Shown: positions 17,283-25,584 of the stretch, piece by piece
Layout: every line of letters starts with the position of its first letter
Numbering within the stretch: position 1 is the first letter of the stretch
The notes under the pieces: model-generated
The model's database searches: none
Seen by the model: only the letters and a program-made list of their open reading frames with translations
What the model was told of the DNA's origin: nothing
Assembly (NCBI GenBank): GCA_029060755.1
Contig: JAIDTI010000025.1
Span: forward strand, 1 to 36,618
Source of the DNA: Ruminococcus sp.
GTDB lineage: Bacteria > Bacillota > Clostridia > Oscillospirales > Ruminococcaceae
Reading direction: 5' to 3'
DNA length: 36,618 bases
Translations under genes and position numbers: made by a program

Positions 17283-19646
17283 TTATTCAGTTATTTCGTC
17301 GGGAAGTTCAGTAATCATTTTTGCTTCAAGTTTCTGAATTGCAAGAGCGTCAAGACCTGTTACACCGTCTCCGACATTACAACAATCTGCATTAATCAAG
17401 CCCTGTTCAGAAAGACCGTATTTATCCTTGTTTCCGAGATGCTGGATAATTGCAGTAGCGTCAGCAATATTGACTTCTTTGTCTTCATTTGCATCGCCAA
17501 TAAGTGTAGTTTCTGAGCCTGTAGGCTTTGTCGGGTCTGTTGAAGTCTGAGTATTGTCATATTCATAAACAAGAGTTACTTTTGTATAATCAATAACAAC
17601 ATCGCTTCCGCCATCACCCTGTTTTTCAGAGAAAGCCCACCAGCCTGTCTGAAGTTCTGCAACATCTTCTGTTGCACTTCCTTTGACATTGAGATTTGTG
17701 CCGTCATCAGCCGGTACGATAAATTCTTCGTCAAAAGGAATAACAATTTCATCTACACCATTTGAATAGCTGTAGTTTTTGCAAGCCCATGATGCCGTAG
17801 TTCCGTCAGCAAGAGTGATATTATTGAAACAAAGTCCGCCGCCGCCACTGTAATAAGCTGAACCCTCTTTTGAGTAACTGCTTATAGTAAGTACGATTTC
17901 CTTGAGATGTTCTTTGTCGCCCAGCGGTATAAGCTTTGAAGTAGCAGTTGAGCCTTTTTTGAGTTCATCAAAGCTGTATTCAGTCTGTTTTGTAGTAATA
18001 TCGGGAGCTTCATAGACTGTCTTGTCAGTTTTTTCGTTGGAAATTACAATCTGTGCAACGGAGAGGGGAGGAAGTTCAACTTCAACTTTGTTGCCTTTAA
18101 CATCATTCTGAACATCAATAATTCTGATTTCACTGCTGTCCTGTGTGATTGCATAAACGACAGCACTCTGATAATCAGAAGTTGAACCTGAAATATCAAT
18201 TACAGCCTTTTCAGTATTTGTCTTGTCCTTATTTGACAATACAACTGTAACTTCTGAATCATCTTTTCCGTTAACAGATGCAAATGATGCGGATTTTGAT
18301 AAATCCTCTGTCTTTGATTCAACAAGAGTATCGCCGAATGATGCGCCCTTGCCGTCGTAGTTTGTGTAGAGATTTATAGCTGATTCAACATATGGACAAT
18401 CAGGAAGTGTACCCCAGTATGTTGCAAGATAAACATCATTCATTGCAAATGCACCGAGTGCCTCCGTTTCGGCAATTGCAGCAATAACTGATTTGCCTGT
18501 TACTTTTTCGTTTGCAATATCAGCAAGATTGTATTCTGTTACAGCAAGTTTTGTTCCCGGATAGTATTTTTCAATTGATTCCTGTAATCTTGTAAGGAAA
18601 GGGAAATACTGTCCGCCCCATGGCTGAAGCCAGCTGTTTTCAACATAAGTCGGGTCATAGAGACTTCTTGCAGCCTGTAATTTTGCATCATCTGTCGCAC
18701 AGTCTTGAGCATAATAATGAACGTCGAAAACATCAAGTATACGCTTGCCTGATTCTTTTTCAGCCTTAGCCATTCTGTCAAGATAGTAATCAACATACCA
18801 GTTGTAATTGCCTTTAACAGCCTGCCAATCGGCATCAACAGATGTACCGTTTTCGCCTGCGTTCATACATGGAAGCATACCCCATAATACACCGCCGAAA
18901 ACTTCTGCATTCGGGTCGATTTCCTTTACTACTGTTCCAAGTTCAATTGATTTGTCTATAAGTTCATTAGCACCTGCTTCTTCGGGGTGGAGAAGTGGGT
19001 GAGTATCATTCCAGAGGAAAGGCTCATTGTCAAGACTGTAGCCCTGTATACCTGTAGATGTTGTGGAATCGCCAAGAGTCTTTACAAGATAGTTGACATA
19101 TTCGTCCATGTACACTTTGCCGTCTGTAAGGTCGGGAGTGAGGGAAAGTTCGCCGTCTTTTTTGAATACAACCTCATTCCATCTTGCTGACGGAGCTTTT
19201 TCATCCTCTTTTACTGTACCGTCTTTATCGGCTGAAACATATCCAGCCATTTGCAGTGTTGTGAACTTATATGGAACATTGTATTCAGCACATTCTTCTG
19301 AAAGTTTTCTTGCGGCATAACCTGCTCCGTTTACGTCATCACCGATATTTGTGTCGGAACTGTTTACCCAGTCTTCACCGGCATTTGACCAGTTTGTTTC
19401 CCAGTTATAGCCCGTGTATCTGTTTCCGCCCTGACGTACTGCATTAACTTTTACATTTTTGTAGTTGTTTATATTTCCGTACTGGTTCATGCCATAGATA
19501 TATGGGCTTATTGTCTTTGTTTCACCTGCAAGATTTACAGTTACGTTCATATCGTATGAATTTTCTGCCGCAACCGATGCAAATGGAGCAGGTACTGCTG
19601 TAACTGTAATCACCATAGCAGCTAAAAGTGACTTGATTTTCTTCAT
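17283..19646 (-). CDS. GH44 endoglucanase/xyloglucanase with C-terminal CBM-like domain and dockerin
   Basis: A 787-residue secreted enzyme. Signal peptide 1-27. The GH44 domain runs from about 35 to 535. The likely acid/base is Glu208 in LDNEP and the nucleophile Glu371 in VTEYN, matching the GH44 pattern of two Glu in a TIM barrel followed by a beta-domain. GH44 enzymes cleave internal beta-1,4-glucan bonds and often xyloglucan. Residues about 545-697 form a Gly/Ser- and Trp-containing beta-sandwich typical of a carbohydrate-binding module; its family was not assigned. A Thr/Pro linker leads to a dockerin (about 717-777) whose second loop is degenerate (NVGDGVTGLDALAI). Strong ribosome site AGGAGG and a clear promoter at 19715-19743. 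Confidence 0.95.
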   Translation of the reverse strand: MKKIKSLLAAMVITVTAVPAPFASVAAENSYDMNVTVNLAGETKTISPYIYGMNQYGNINNYKNVKVNAVRQGGNRYTGYNWETNWSNAGEDWVNSSDTNIGDDVNGAGYAARKLSEECAEYNVPYKFTTLQMAGYVSADKDGTVKEDEKAPSARWNEVVFKKDGELSLTPDLTDGKVYMDEYVNYLVKTLGDSTTSTGIQGYSLDNEPFLWNDTHPLLHPEEAGANELIDKSIELGTVVKEIDPNAEVFGGVLWGMLPCMNAGENGTSVDADWQAVKGNYNWYVDYYLDRMAKAEKESGKRILDVFDVHYYAQDCATDDAKLQAARSLYDPTYVENSWLQPWGGQYFPFLTRLQESIEKYYPGTKLAVTEYNLADIANEKVTGKSVIAAIAETEALGAFAMNDVYLATYWGTLPDCPYVESAINLYTNYDGKGASFGDTLVESKTEDLSKSASFASVNGKDDSEVTVVLSNKDKTNTEKAVIDISGSTSDYQSAVVYAITQDSSEIRIIDVQNDVKGNKVEVELPPLSVAQIVISNEKTDKTVYEAPDITTKQTEYSFDELKKGSTATSKLIPLGDKEHLKEIVLTISSYSKEGSAYYSGGGGLCFNNITLADGTTASWACKNYSYSNGVDEIVIPFDEEFIVPADDGTNLNVKGSATEDVAELQTGWWAFSEKQGDGGSDVVIDYTKVTLVYEYDNTQTSTDPTKPTGSETTLIGDANEDKEVNIADATAIIQHLGNKDKYGLSEQGLINADCCNVGDGVTGLDALAIQKLEAKMITELPDEITE

Positions 19647-19714
19647 GTTAGTTATTCCTCCTGAAAATTATTTTTATCGGGAAACTATTTCTGATACATT
19701 TCTCCGACAACCTT

Positions 19715-19743
19715 ATTGTAACATCATTTTCTGCATTTGTCAA
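19715..19743 (-). promoter_or_regulatory. Sigma-A-type promoter of the GH44 gene
   Basis: On the - strand TTGACA (19743-19738), 17-base spacer, TACAAT (19720-19715), followed by an approximately 65-base leader and AGGAGG. No ECF-type motif was noticed here. Confidence 0.75.
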
Positions 19744-19758
19744 TACTTTCTATAATAA

Positions 19759-19792
19759 AAAATACCCCCTGAAATCAATCAGAGGGCATTTT
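19759..19792 (-). terminator. Terminator of the three-gene dockerin operon
   Basis: On the - strand GCCCTCTGA, a short loop, and TCAGGGGGT form the stem, followed by ATTTTTTATT. It lies directly after the stop of the gene at 19801-21474. Confidence 0.8.
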
Positions 19793-19800
19793 AAGGAGAG

Positions 19801-21474
19801 TTATTTTGTTGCATTTTCAGCATATTTTTCAAGAACGCCTGAAGCATCAACTGCATTAACCAAACCGTCGCCGTTGAAGTCGGCAAATACATTTATATAC
19901 TTTATCGGATAATCTTCTTCATATGTTGAAAGGTCAGAATATATTGAAAGGATTTCTGAAGCATCATAAGCGTCAAGCATACCATCACAGTTAATATCAC
20001 CGTCCTGAATTTCGGTTTCGTATACGTCATCGCCGTCTTCATCAATAAATGCACGGATTTTCTGTGTTTCATCATCGTATCTAAACAGGAGGTCAGAATC
20101 AGGCGCAATGCGGAACTCAATTCTTGAATCCTTGGAAAGTGTAAGACTGTCCAGGTCGCATTTTCCAAATACTATATTTGCTGTATATGATGAATTTGAT
20201 TGCAGTAAAATTCCGTCCTCACGGTCAGTCATAGTGAAATTTTTTGCATAATAAGCATCTGCTTCGAAAAAATTAAATGAAGACTTATACAACGGCTCTG
20301 CGGGAACGATTGTAGCACTTATAGAATTATCAGCACCTGTTTTTATGCTTACTTTATGCACGGAAATTTCTGCTGATTCTGCACTTTTATTTGCTTTTAT
20401 AAAAGCATAACCATCTTTTGATTCGGAATCAAAAGCAAGTTCACAGCTGTCAGATTTGTTGTCCTTAAATTTGAATTTATAGCTGTCAGCAACAGGAGCA
20501 TTAAAAGTAGGCTGATTGTCAAGATAAAATGAATCGTATGTAATGTCCCCAACAATTATTTCATATTCTTCTTCTGTTTTTTCATACTGCGGAATATATT
20601 CATCAAATTCCTCGTTGTATTTTTCACCGATTTTTTTGCCAGTCTGTGTATACACACTAATTTTCGCTGGGTTTTCACTATCTGGTATATCAACAGGCGG
20701 TTGAACCTGTTCACCAAGTTTTCCCTGATAATTAAGCACTGTATCATCAGCAATAACGGCAGTGAGTGTAACATCATCATATGCAGGAATACAGAATGTA
20801 TTGTCAGAAGTATTGACATATATGCAGTAGTTTTCATCAAATGATGTTGTATTGCTGTCAACAGTAAGAATACATTTATCATATGAAATTCCGTTGAAAA
20901 TCCATGAACCGTCTTTAATTCCTATACCTGCAACATCATGAGTTGCCTTGCTGTAGTTTGTACCGTCAGGCAAAGTTTCAGACGTTGAAAGCGATATATG
21001 GAAGTATTTCTGTGCTGTCATGGAAGTCATGGCAGCCTGAATGAGTGTTTCTGTATCATTTTTAACAAATGCTCTTTTCATTCTGAGCTGAGGAACTTTA
21101 AATCTTGTGAGCTGATAACTCTCAACAAGTGCTTCAATTTCAGAATCAAACTGCACATCTGATAACTTTTTCGCACCTGACTGTATATCAGATACTGAAA
21201 ATACACCATTATGTGAAAGAATCTGCAACATGGATATTCCGTAGCTCTGGTCCTCACAGTCGGTTATAATCATATCTGTATCAAGATAATTTTTTGTGTA
21301 GTTGGCGAAACTGAAATAAGCTGTATCAGCACCAAGAAAATTTGCAAGAGCGTTCAGCTCACTTGTTTCGGCAATTGCTGTAGTTCTGTAATCATCTTTA
21401 ACAGGAGCAGATATAAGCGGTAATGATGAAAGAGCCATAGCTGAAATCATAAGTGTTGAAATTATTTTTTTCAT
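19801..21474 (-). CDS. Dockerin protein with papain-like-fold N-terminal domain, nucleophile position apparently Ser
   Basis: A 557-residue secreted protein with a signal peptide of about 22-35 residues. The N-terminal part resembles the cysteine-peptidase-like modules found in Ruminococcus dockerin proteins: DQSYGISMLQILSHNG (Ser77), then KATHDVAGIGIKDGSW (His179) and CILTVDSN (Asp206). The order nucleophile, His, Asp/Asn is papain-like, but the place where such modules carry Cys before (Y/F)GMS-type residues reads Ser77; Cys73 lies four residues earlier. Activity is therefore doubtful. A beta-rich middle region of unknown function and a C-terminal dockerin with two good loops (GDINCDGMLDAYDAS and ADFNGDGLVNAVDAS) follow. 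It begins 19 bases after the stop of the upstream paralogue gene, so it belongs to that operon. Confidence 0.7.
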   Translation of the reverse strand: MKKIISTLMISAMALSSLPLISAPVKDDYRTTAIAETSELNALANFLGADTAYFSFANYTKNYLDTDMIITDCEDQSYGISMLQILSHNGVFSVSDIQSGAKKLSDVQFDSEIEALVESYQLTRFKVPQLRMKRAFVKNDTETLIQAAMTSMTAQKYFHISLSTSETLPDGTNYSKATHDVAGIGIKDGSWIFNGISYDKCILTVDSNTTSFDENYCIYVNTSDNTFCIPAYDDVTLTAVIADDTVLNYQGKLGEQVQPPVDIPDSENPAKISVYTQTGKKIGEKYNEEFDEYIPQYEKTEEEYEIIVGDITYDSFYLDNQPTFNAPVADSYKFKFKDNKSDSCELAFDSESKDGYAFIKANKSAESAEISVHKVSIKTGADNSISATIVPAEPLYKSSFNFFEADAYYAKNFTMTDREDGILLQSNSSYTANIVFGKCDLDSLTLSKDSRIEFRIAPDSDLLFRYDDETQKIRAFIDEDGDDVYETEIQDGDINCDGMLDAYDASEILSIYSDLSTYEEDYPIKYINVFADFNGDGLVNAVDASGVLEKYAENATK

Positions 21475-21493
21475 AAGTCATTCTCCTTTCTGT

Positions 21494-22678
21494 TTAACCT
21501 ATGTGGCGTATTTCTGTGATGTATGAATCGGAAATGTGTTCTTTTCCTGTTGAAATATCAGCACAATATTTCAGGATTTCATGTGCTGTAGCTGTTGTAA
21601 ATTTTCCCATATTATCTATTTCACTGTTGTTATCGGTGTATTCATTCCAAAGGAAAGCAGCTCTTATATCCGTGATATTAGGGAAATATGTCTTCCATAC
21701 CATGTCTTCCATCTGGCTGAATCCGCCGTTTGCTGCTATATATGTTGTATGGAAAGCGTCAAATGCATCAATCAAATCAATTTTCATATCGCCGTTTATA
21801 TCGCCTACCATGTAAACAGAGTTGTTTTCTATCGGGTGTCTCTCAATAATTTCACCGTCGGAGGAGAGAAGCGGACAGCCTGCCTCATGATAAGCAACTC
21901 CCGAACCGTATTCACGCCATTTTCTTGAACTGTAGAGACTGCTTGATTTAACAGATACGGATTTATCGCCGTCAGGATTTTCATATGCATATAATGTAAT
22001 TATTCCGCCCTCTTTGATGCAGTCGTATGCGAATATGCCATTGATTGCTACAGTATTTTCATTAACCGCACTTTCAATATATGAATTATAATTGACTGTT
22101 GGACATTTTTTGAAAACTGGTCGTTCGTCTATATCGGTGACTATATCGTATCCTGAACCAATGTCAAGAACGAAGTCGAACAGGGCGAATCCGTCATTAT
22201 TGTCAACATTTATTGTAATAGCTGTTGCATCTGGTTTGAGTACCACGCCGCCGATAATAAGTTCCTCGTTTAAAAGTTCTGTAGTAACTGATACCGCATT
22301 ATTTTTTCTGCTTGTAGCATTATCTGCATATACTTCTAATACTGAAGAAGCATCTTCTGAATCAATAAATCCGTCATCATTGTAATCAGCAAGAATTTTT
22401 ATTGCTTCATCAATGGCAGATGCACGTGAAACAGAAAGTTCTGAATATATTTCAAGTATTTCAGAAGCATCAGAAGCATCAATAAAACCGTCTCCGTTTA
22501 TGTCGCCTTTTTTTACCTCCGTTTCTTGTATGTCATCACTGTCAGTACTTAAAAATACATGAGCGTTCATTTCATCATCATATCTGACAACAAAATCAGA
22601 TGAAGTAACTGCTGATGCTGTAATCGGAAGTGCTGAAAAAGTCAGCATTGAGGTTAAAATAAATAATGTTTTTTTCAT
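21494..22678 (-). CDS. Secreted dockerin/cohesin-like/dockerin-like protein, paralogue 1
   Basis: A 394-residue protein. Signal peptide 1-23. A standard two-loop dockerin at about 57-121 (GDINGDGFIDASDASEIL and ADYNDDGFIDSEDASSVL). Residues about 135-235 form a strand-rich domain with cohesin-like features (ATAITINVDNNDGFALFDFV, then a long strand series). The C-terminal region (about 291-377) starts with a perfect calcium loop (GDINGDMKIDLIDAFDAF), but the second loop is replaced by a longer segment (FPNITDIRAAFLW) before a dockerin-like final helix (ATAHEILKYCA). It ends in EIRHIG, as does its neighbour. The cohesin assignment is by eye and tentative. It may be an adaptor that both binds and is bound. 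It is the middle gene of the operon 23975 to 19801. Confidence 0.65.
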   Translation of the reverse strand: MKKTLFILTSMLTFSALPITASAVTSSDFVVRYDDEMNAHVFLSTDSDDIQETEVKKGDINGDGFIDASDASEILEIYSELSVSRASAIDEAIKILADYNDDGFIDSEDASSVLEVYADNATSRKNNAVSVTTELLNEELIIGGVVLKPDATAITINVDNNDGFALFDFVLDIGSGYDIVTDIDERPVFKKCPTVNYNSYIESAVNENTVAINGIFAYDCIKEGGIITLYAYENPDGDKSVSVKSSSLYSSRKWREYGSGVAYHEAGCPLLSSDGEIIERHPIENNSVYMVGDINGDMKIDLIDAFDAFHTTYIAANGGFSQMEDMVWKTYFPNITDIRAAFLWNEYTDNNSEIDNMGKFTTATAHEILKYCADISTGKEHISDSYITEIRHIG

Positions 22679-22703
22679 AAGTCATTTTCCCTTCTGTATT
22701 GGA

Positions 22704-23975
22704 TTAACCGATATGTCGGATTTCTCCGATATATGAATTGGTTGTTATATCTTTTCCTGATGATGTATCAGCGCAGTATTTCAGAAGTTCAAGTGCAACA
22801 TCTTTTGAAAAATCCTGCATATCTTCGTCCGCATCATCATAGTTATTCCATATATAAGCGGCTCTTAAGTCTTTGATGTTCGGGAAGCAGTAATCATGAT
22901 ATACTTTAATATCAGAAAAATTCCCGACTGCTGCTGAATTTACAGCATAATAAGCCTTGAAAGCATCTGCCAAATCAAGTGTCATGTTGCCGTCAATATC
23001 GCCGACCATATATATTGATTTATCATCAGGCGGAGCGGGTGAAATCTCCTTGCCATAATATATAAGCGGACAGCCAGCTACAAGATAGCCTGCTCCTGAG
23101 CCATATTCATGCCATTTGTCCGTACTGTACATTGTTCTTGATTTGACTGAATAATCTTTTTCATCTGAATCAGGATTTTCAACAGCATAGAATGTCAGTA
23201 TTTCTCCCTCAACAAGACAATCATGGGAACATAGTCCCGAAAATACAACATTTTCATTATTGACAGAACTTGTAATCATTGCGCCATAGTTGACGGCATG
23301 ATACTTTTTAAAAATCGGTCTGTTTTCGGAATCTGTGATAATATCATAGGCTGAACCGATATTCAAATCAAATTCAAAAATACTGAATCCCTGATTATCT
23401 TCTATATTTATTGCAAAAGCTGTTGTACCTGTCGGAATAACAGTACCGTCATCAAAAACCACATCTTCTGTAAGTATATTTTTAACGACTGAAATCTGAT
23501 TATGCGGGTCTTCGGCAGGAACATATACAACAAATGATGTATTTTCTACGGTCTGTTCCTGTGGAAACCAGCGTGTATCTTCTTTTGCATAATGTTCAAG
23601 TGTTACACGGTAATAATAATCGCCCTCAACGGAGATTTCTTGTTTTGAGATATTATATACGCTTTCGCTTTCAAGTATCATATCGGACAATGTTCTTTCC
23701 GTGGTCCAGTTGACTTTATCGAAACTTTTTTCAATCCTGATATTTTTCAGTCCGATTTCTGCCATTTTTTCGTTGCCTTTTGTTGATGCTGTAATATACA
23801 GTGTCTGTATGTCACCCGAACAGCCAAGCGAATATAAATCAATAAGACCTGCGGCCTTTGCGGTATATGTATCATTTTCGCTGGCATTTGCATTTTCTGT
23901 TGTTGTATCGCTGTAACCTGTAACTGCAAGAGTGAGACAGCATATAAAAAACGACAGAACTATTTTTTTATTCAC
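22704..23975 (-). CDS. Secreted cohesin-like/dockerin-like protein, paralogue 2
   Basis: A 423-residue protein starting at GTG 23975, which has AGGAGG eight bases upstream. The signal peptide ends near VTGYSD; there is Tyr where a lipobox would have Cys. Residues about 40-150 form a separate beta-sandwich domain (IGLKNIRIEKSFDKVNW, YYYRVTLEHYAKED) similar to small secreted Firmicutes proteins. From about 160 on it aligns with the whole C-terminal half of the paralogue at 21494: the cohesin-like domain (FAINIEDNQGFSIFEFDL), YGSGAGYLVAGCPL, a calcium loop (GDIDGNMTLDLADAFKAY), the replaced second loop (FPNIKDLRAAYIW) and the GEIRHIG end. It lacks the N-terminal dockerin of the paralogue. It is the first gene of the operon, 25 bases from the next. 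Confidence 0.65.
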   Translation of the reverse strand: MNKKIVLSFFICCLTLAVTGYSDTTTENANASENDTYTAKAAGLIDLYSLGCSGDIQTLYITASTKGNEKMAEIGLKNIRIEKSFDKVNWTTERTLSDMILESESVYNISKQEISVEGDYYYRVTLEHYAKEDTRWFPQEQTVENTSFVVYVPAEDPHNQISVVKNILTEDVVFDDGTVIPTGTTAFAINIEDNQGFSIFEFDLNIGSAYDIITDSENRPIFKKYHAVNYGAMITSSVNNENVVFSGLCSHDCLVEGEILTFYAVENPDSDEKDYSVKSRTMYSTDKWHEYGSGAGYLVAGCPLIYYGKEISPAPPDDKSIYMVGDIDGNMTLDLADAFKAYYAVNSAAVGNFSDIKVYHDYCFPNIKDLRAAYIWNNYDDADEDMQDFSKDVALELLKYCADTSSGKDITTNSYIGEIRHIG

Positions 23976-24080
23976 CTGTCTGACCTCCTTTGTAAATTAA
24001 TGTCCTGAAACATAATATATTCCCTGCTTTCAGTTTTACTTTTGTATATCTGCACAAATTGACTGCAAAATTTATGTGAA

Positions 24081-24893
24081 TTATGACATATTTTCCAGTA
24101 TCATTCTGTATATTTCATAATCAAGATTATGTGCAACAATACAGTATACAATATTGTTTGCAAGATAAGTTGCGGTATATTGATTTTCTTCTCTTAGAAT
24201 ATAAATCATGTGACCATTAATCTGTTCTTCCGTCACATTGTAAGTATCAGTCGGAATACCTGTTGGTGCTATGTCCTCACTGTTGTTGTAATAATGATAA
24301 TCAAAATTCAGCTTGATTTCACCTTTTCTGTAAAAGAACTTGACATTCTTTGATATTGAGTCACTTTTTTCATAAGTATCAGCAAGAATGAATCCGGTCG
24401 GAATATATGACGGTGTATCAGGGAAAAATCCGTATTCTGCACATTTTGCCTTCATTCCGTAAGGGTCGTTGTCTTTGATTTCAAAATCTTCCTGCTGTTT
24501 CATATCAATAGTAATACCATCTTTGGAAAGCTGATATATTGCTGAAAACATATTCTGTCCGAACACTCTCATTGATGCAGTATTCAGTCCAAACAATACA
24601 ACTGTCAGGCAGGCAGCAGCAACCGAAATATGCCTGTAAAGCTTTATATTGTGAATTTTCTTTTCTTTTGAAATTTTGTTTACAAGAGCTTTTTTAGCCG
24701 TTTCCCTGCTACGAATCACATCATCATTATTTCCACAGCTTATTTCAAAGAAAGCGTCAGAAAGTTCAGAAATTTTTTTGCAGTCACGTTTTTTAGGCGA
24801 TTTTTTCATTTCCTCATCAATTTCATTCTGGAGGTCAATAAGCATTTCTGTTTTCATACTCATCATCTGCCTTTGCAATGCATTTTTATTCAT
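24081..24893 (-). CDS. Membrane anti-sigma-like protein with DUF4367-type C-terminal domain
   Basis: A 270-residue protein. The N-terminal 85 residues are charged and helical (cytoplasmic), followed by one membrane helix (ISVAAACLTVVLFGLNTASM, about 89-108). The extracytoplasmic C-terminal domain has the pattern of DUF4367, including PSYIPTGFILADTYEKSD and a GHMIYILREE strand pair. This is the standard layout of anti-sigma factors following ECF sigma genes in Firmicutes. It lies about 100 bases downstream of the ECF gene on the same strand and about 105 bases upstream of the dockerin operon. It may hold the ECF factor until an extracellular signal arrives; the signal is unknown. Confidence 0.78.
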   Translation of the reverse strand: MNKNALQRQMMSMKTEMLIDLQNEIDEEMKKSPKKRDCKKISELSDAFFEISCGNNDDVIRSRETAKKALVNKISKEKKIHNIKLYRHISVAAACLTVVLFGLNTASMRVFGQNMFSAIYQLSKDGITIDMKQQEDFEIKDNDPYGMKAKCAEYGFFPDTPSYIPTGFILADTYEKSDSISKNVKFFYRKGEIKLNFDYHYYNNSEDIAPTGIPTDTYNVTEEQINGHMIYILREENQYTATYLANNIVYCIVAHNLDYEIYRMILENMS

Positions 24894-24994
24894 CAGATAA
24901 TCTCCGTTCTATATATTAATGGCTTGATATTGTTTAAAATCTTTGTTTCAAAATTGAAATTTGTATAAATAACCAATTATACAGTGATTTTTTG

Positions 24995-25471
24995 TTAATT
25001 ATCACTAATATAATTGATAACTTTCTGTCTAAGCCTGTCCATACGTCCGTAAAGAGCCTTTATTGTAATTCCAAGTCTTTCAGCGATTTTTTTTCTCTGA
25101 CCGAAATCCGATTCAATATATTCAAGAAGTAAATCAGCGTCGTCTTTATCAAGTATATTATAAATTTCCTGATGAAAAGAAGTATCAATTGTGGAATTAT
25201 CAGGGATAATTTCTGCATAATCGTCAATATCAACAGTAATATTCTTATTTTTCTTCATATAGTTTTTGCATATCTTATCCGCAGCAGTGTAAAGCCATGA
25301 GCGAAATTTTTCAGAAAAATCAAGTTTACTGCGTTTACGGAAAAGTGTAAAGAAAACTTCTTGTGTACAGTCCTCTGCGGCATGAGTATTTTTCAGCCGG
25401 CTAAGGCAGAAATTATAGACATCATTATAAAATCTGTTTATTATCATTTCGCAGGTTTCATTGTCAATCAT
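24995..25471 (-). CDS. ECF-type RNA polymerase sigma factor
   Basis: A 158-residue sigma-70 family protein. Region 2 covers about residues 8-75 (YNFCLSRLKNTHAAEDCTQEVF, written here in part; FRSWLYTAADKICKNYMKK is the 2.3-2.4 part). Region 4 covers about 105-155 (LLEYIESDFGQRKKIAERLG, then an HTH ending DRLRQKVINYI). Length is typical for ECF factors. The ATG has GAGGTG upstream. Its own promoter (25507-25535) is of the housekeeping type. It is paired with the membrane anti-sigma-like gene downstream. Targets are likely among nearby secreted-protein genes, but this is inference. Confidence 0.9.
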   Translation of the reverse strand: MIDNETCEMIINRFYNDVYNFCLSRLKNTHAAEDCTQEVFFTLFRKRSKLDFSEKFRSWLYTAADKICKNYMKKNKNITVDIDDYAEIIPDNSTIDTSFHQEIYNILDKDDADLLLEYIESDFGQRKKIAERLGITIKALYGRMDRLRQKVINYISDN

Positions 25472-25506
25472 TTAAGCACCTCATATTTTATTTGATATTA
25501 ATGACT

Positions 25507-25535
25507 ATTATAGCACAGCTTTTTTTTATTTTCAA
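25507..25535 (-). promoter_or_regulatory. Extended -10 promoter of the ECF sigma gene
   Basis: On the - strand TTGAAA (25535-25530), 17-base spacer ending in TGC, TATAAT (25512-25507). Confidence 0.75.
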
Positions 25536-25543
25536 GTCCTATT

Positions 25544-25578
25544 TAAAAACCCCGATATTCAAAGCGAAATCGGGATTA
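25544..25578 (-). terminator. Terminator of the GGDEF/EAL gene
   Basis: The stem pairs CCCGAT (25551-25556) with ATCGGG (25569-25574); on the - strand GGGGTTTTTAAA follows. It sits just after the TAA at 25585 that ends the longer, amber-interrupted frame, supporting that frame as the original gene. Confidence 0.75.
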
Positions 25579-25584
25579 AAGTTT

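Noticed and set aside
22704..23975. Lipoprotein assignment for paralogue 2
   Set aside because: The signal segment ends VTGYSD, with Tyr instead of the Cys needed for lipidation.
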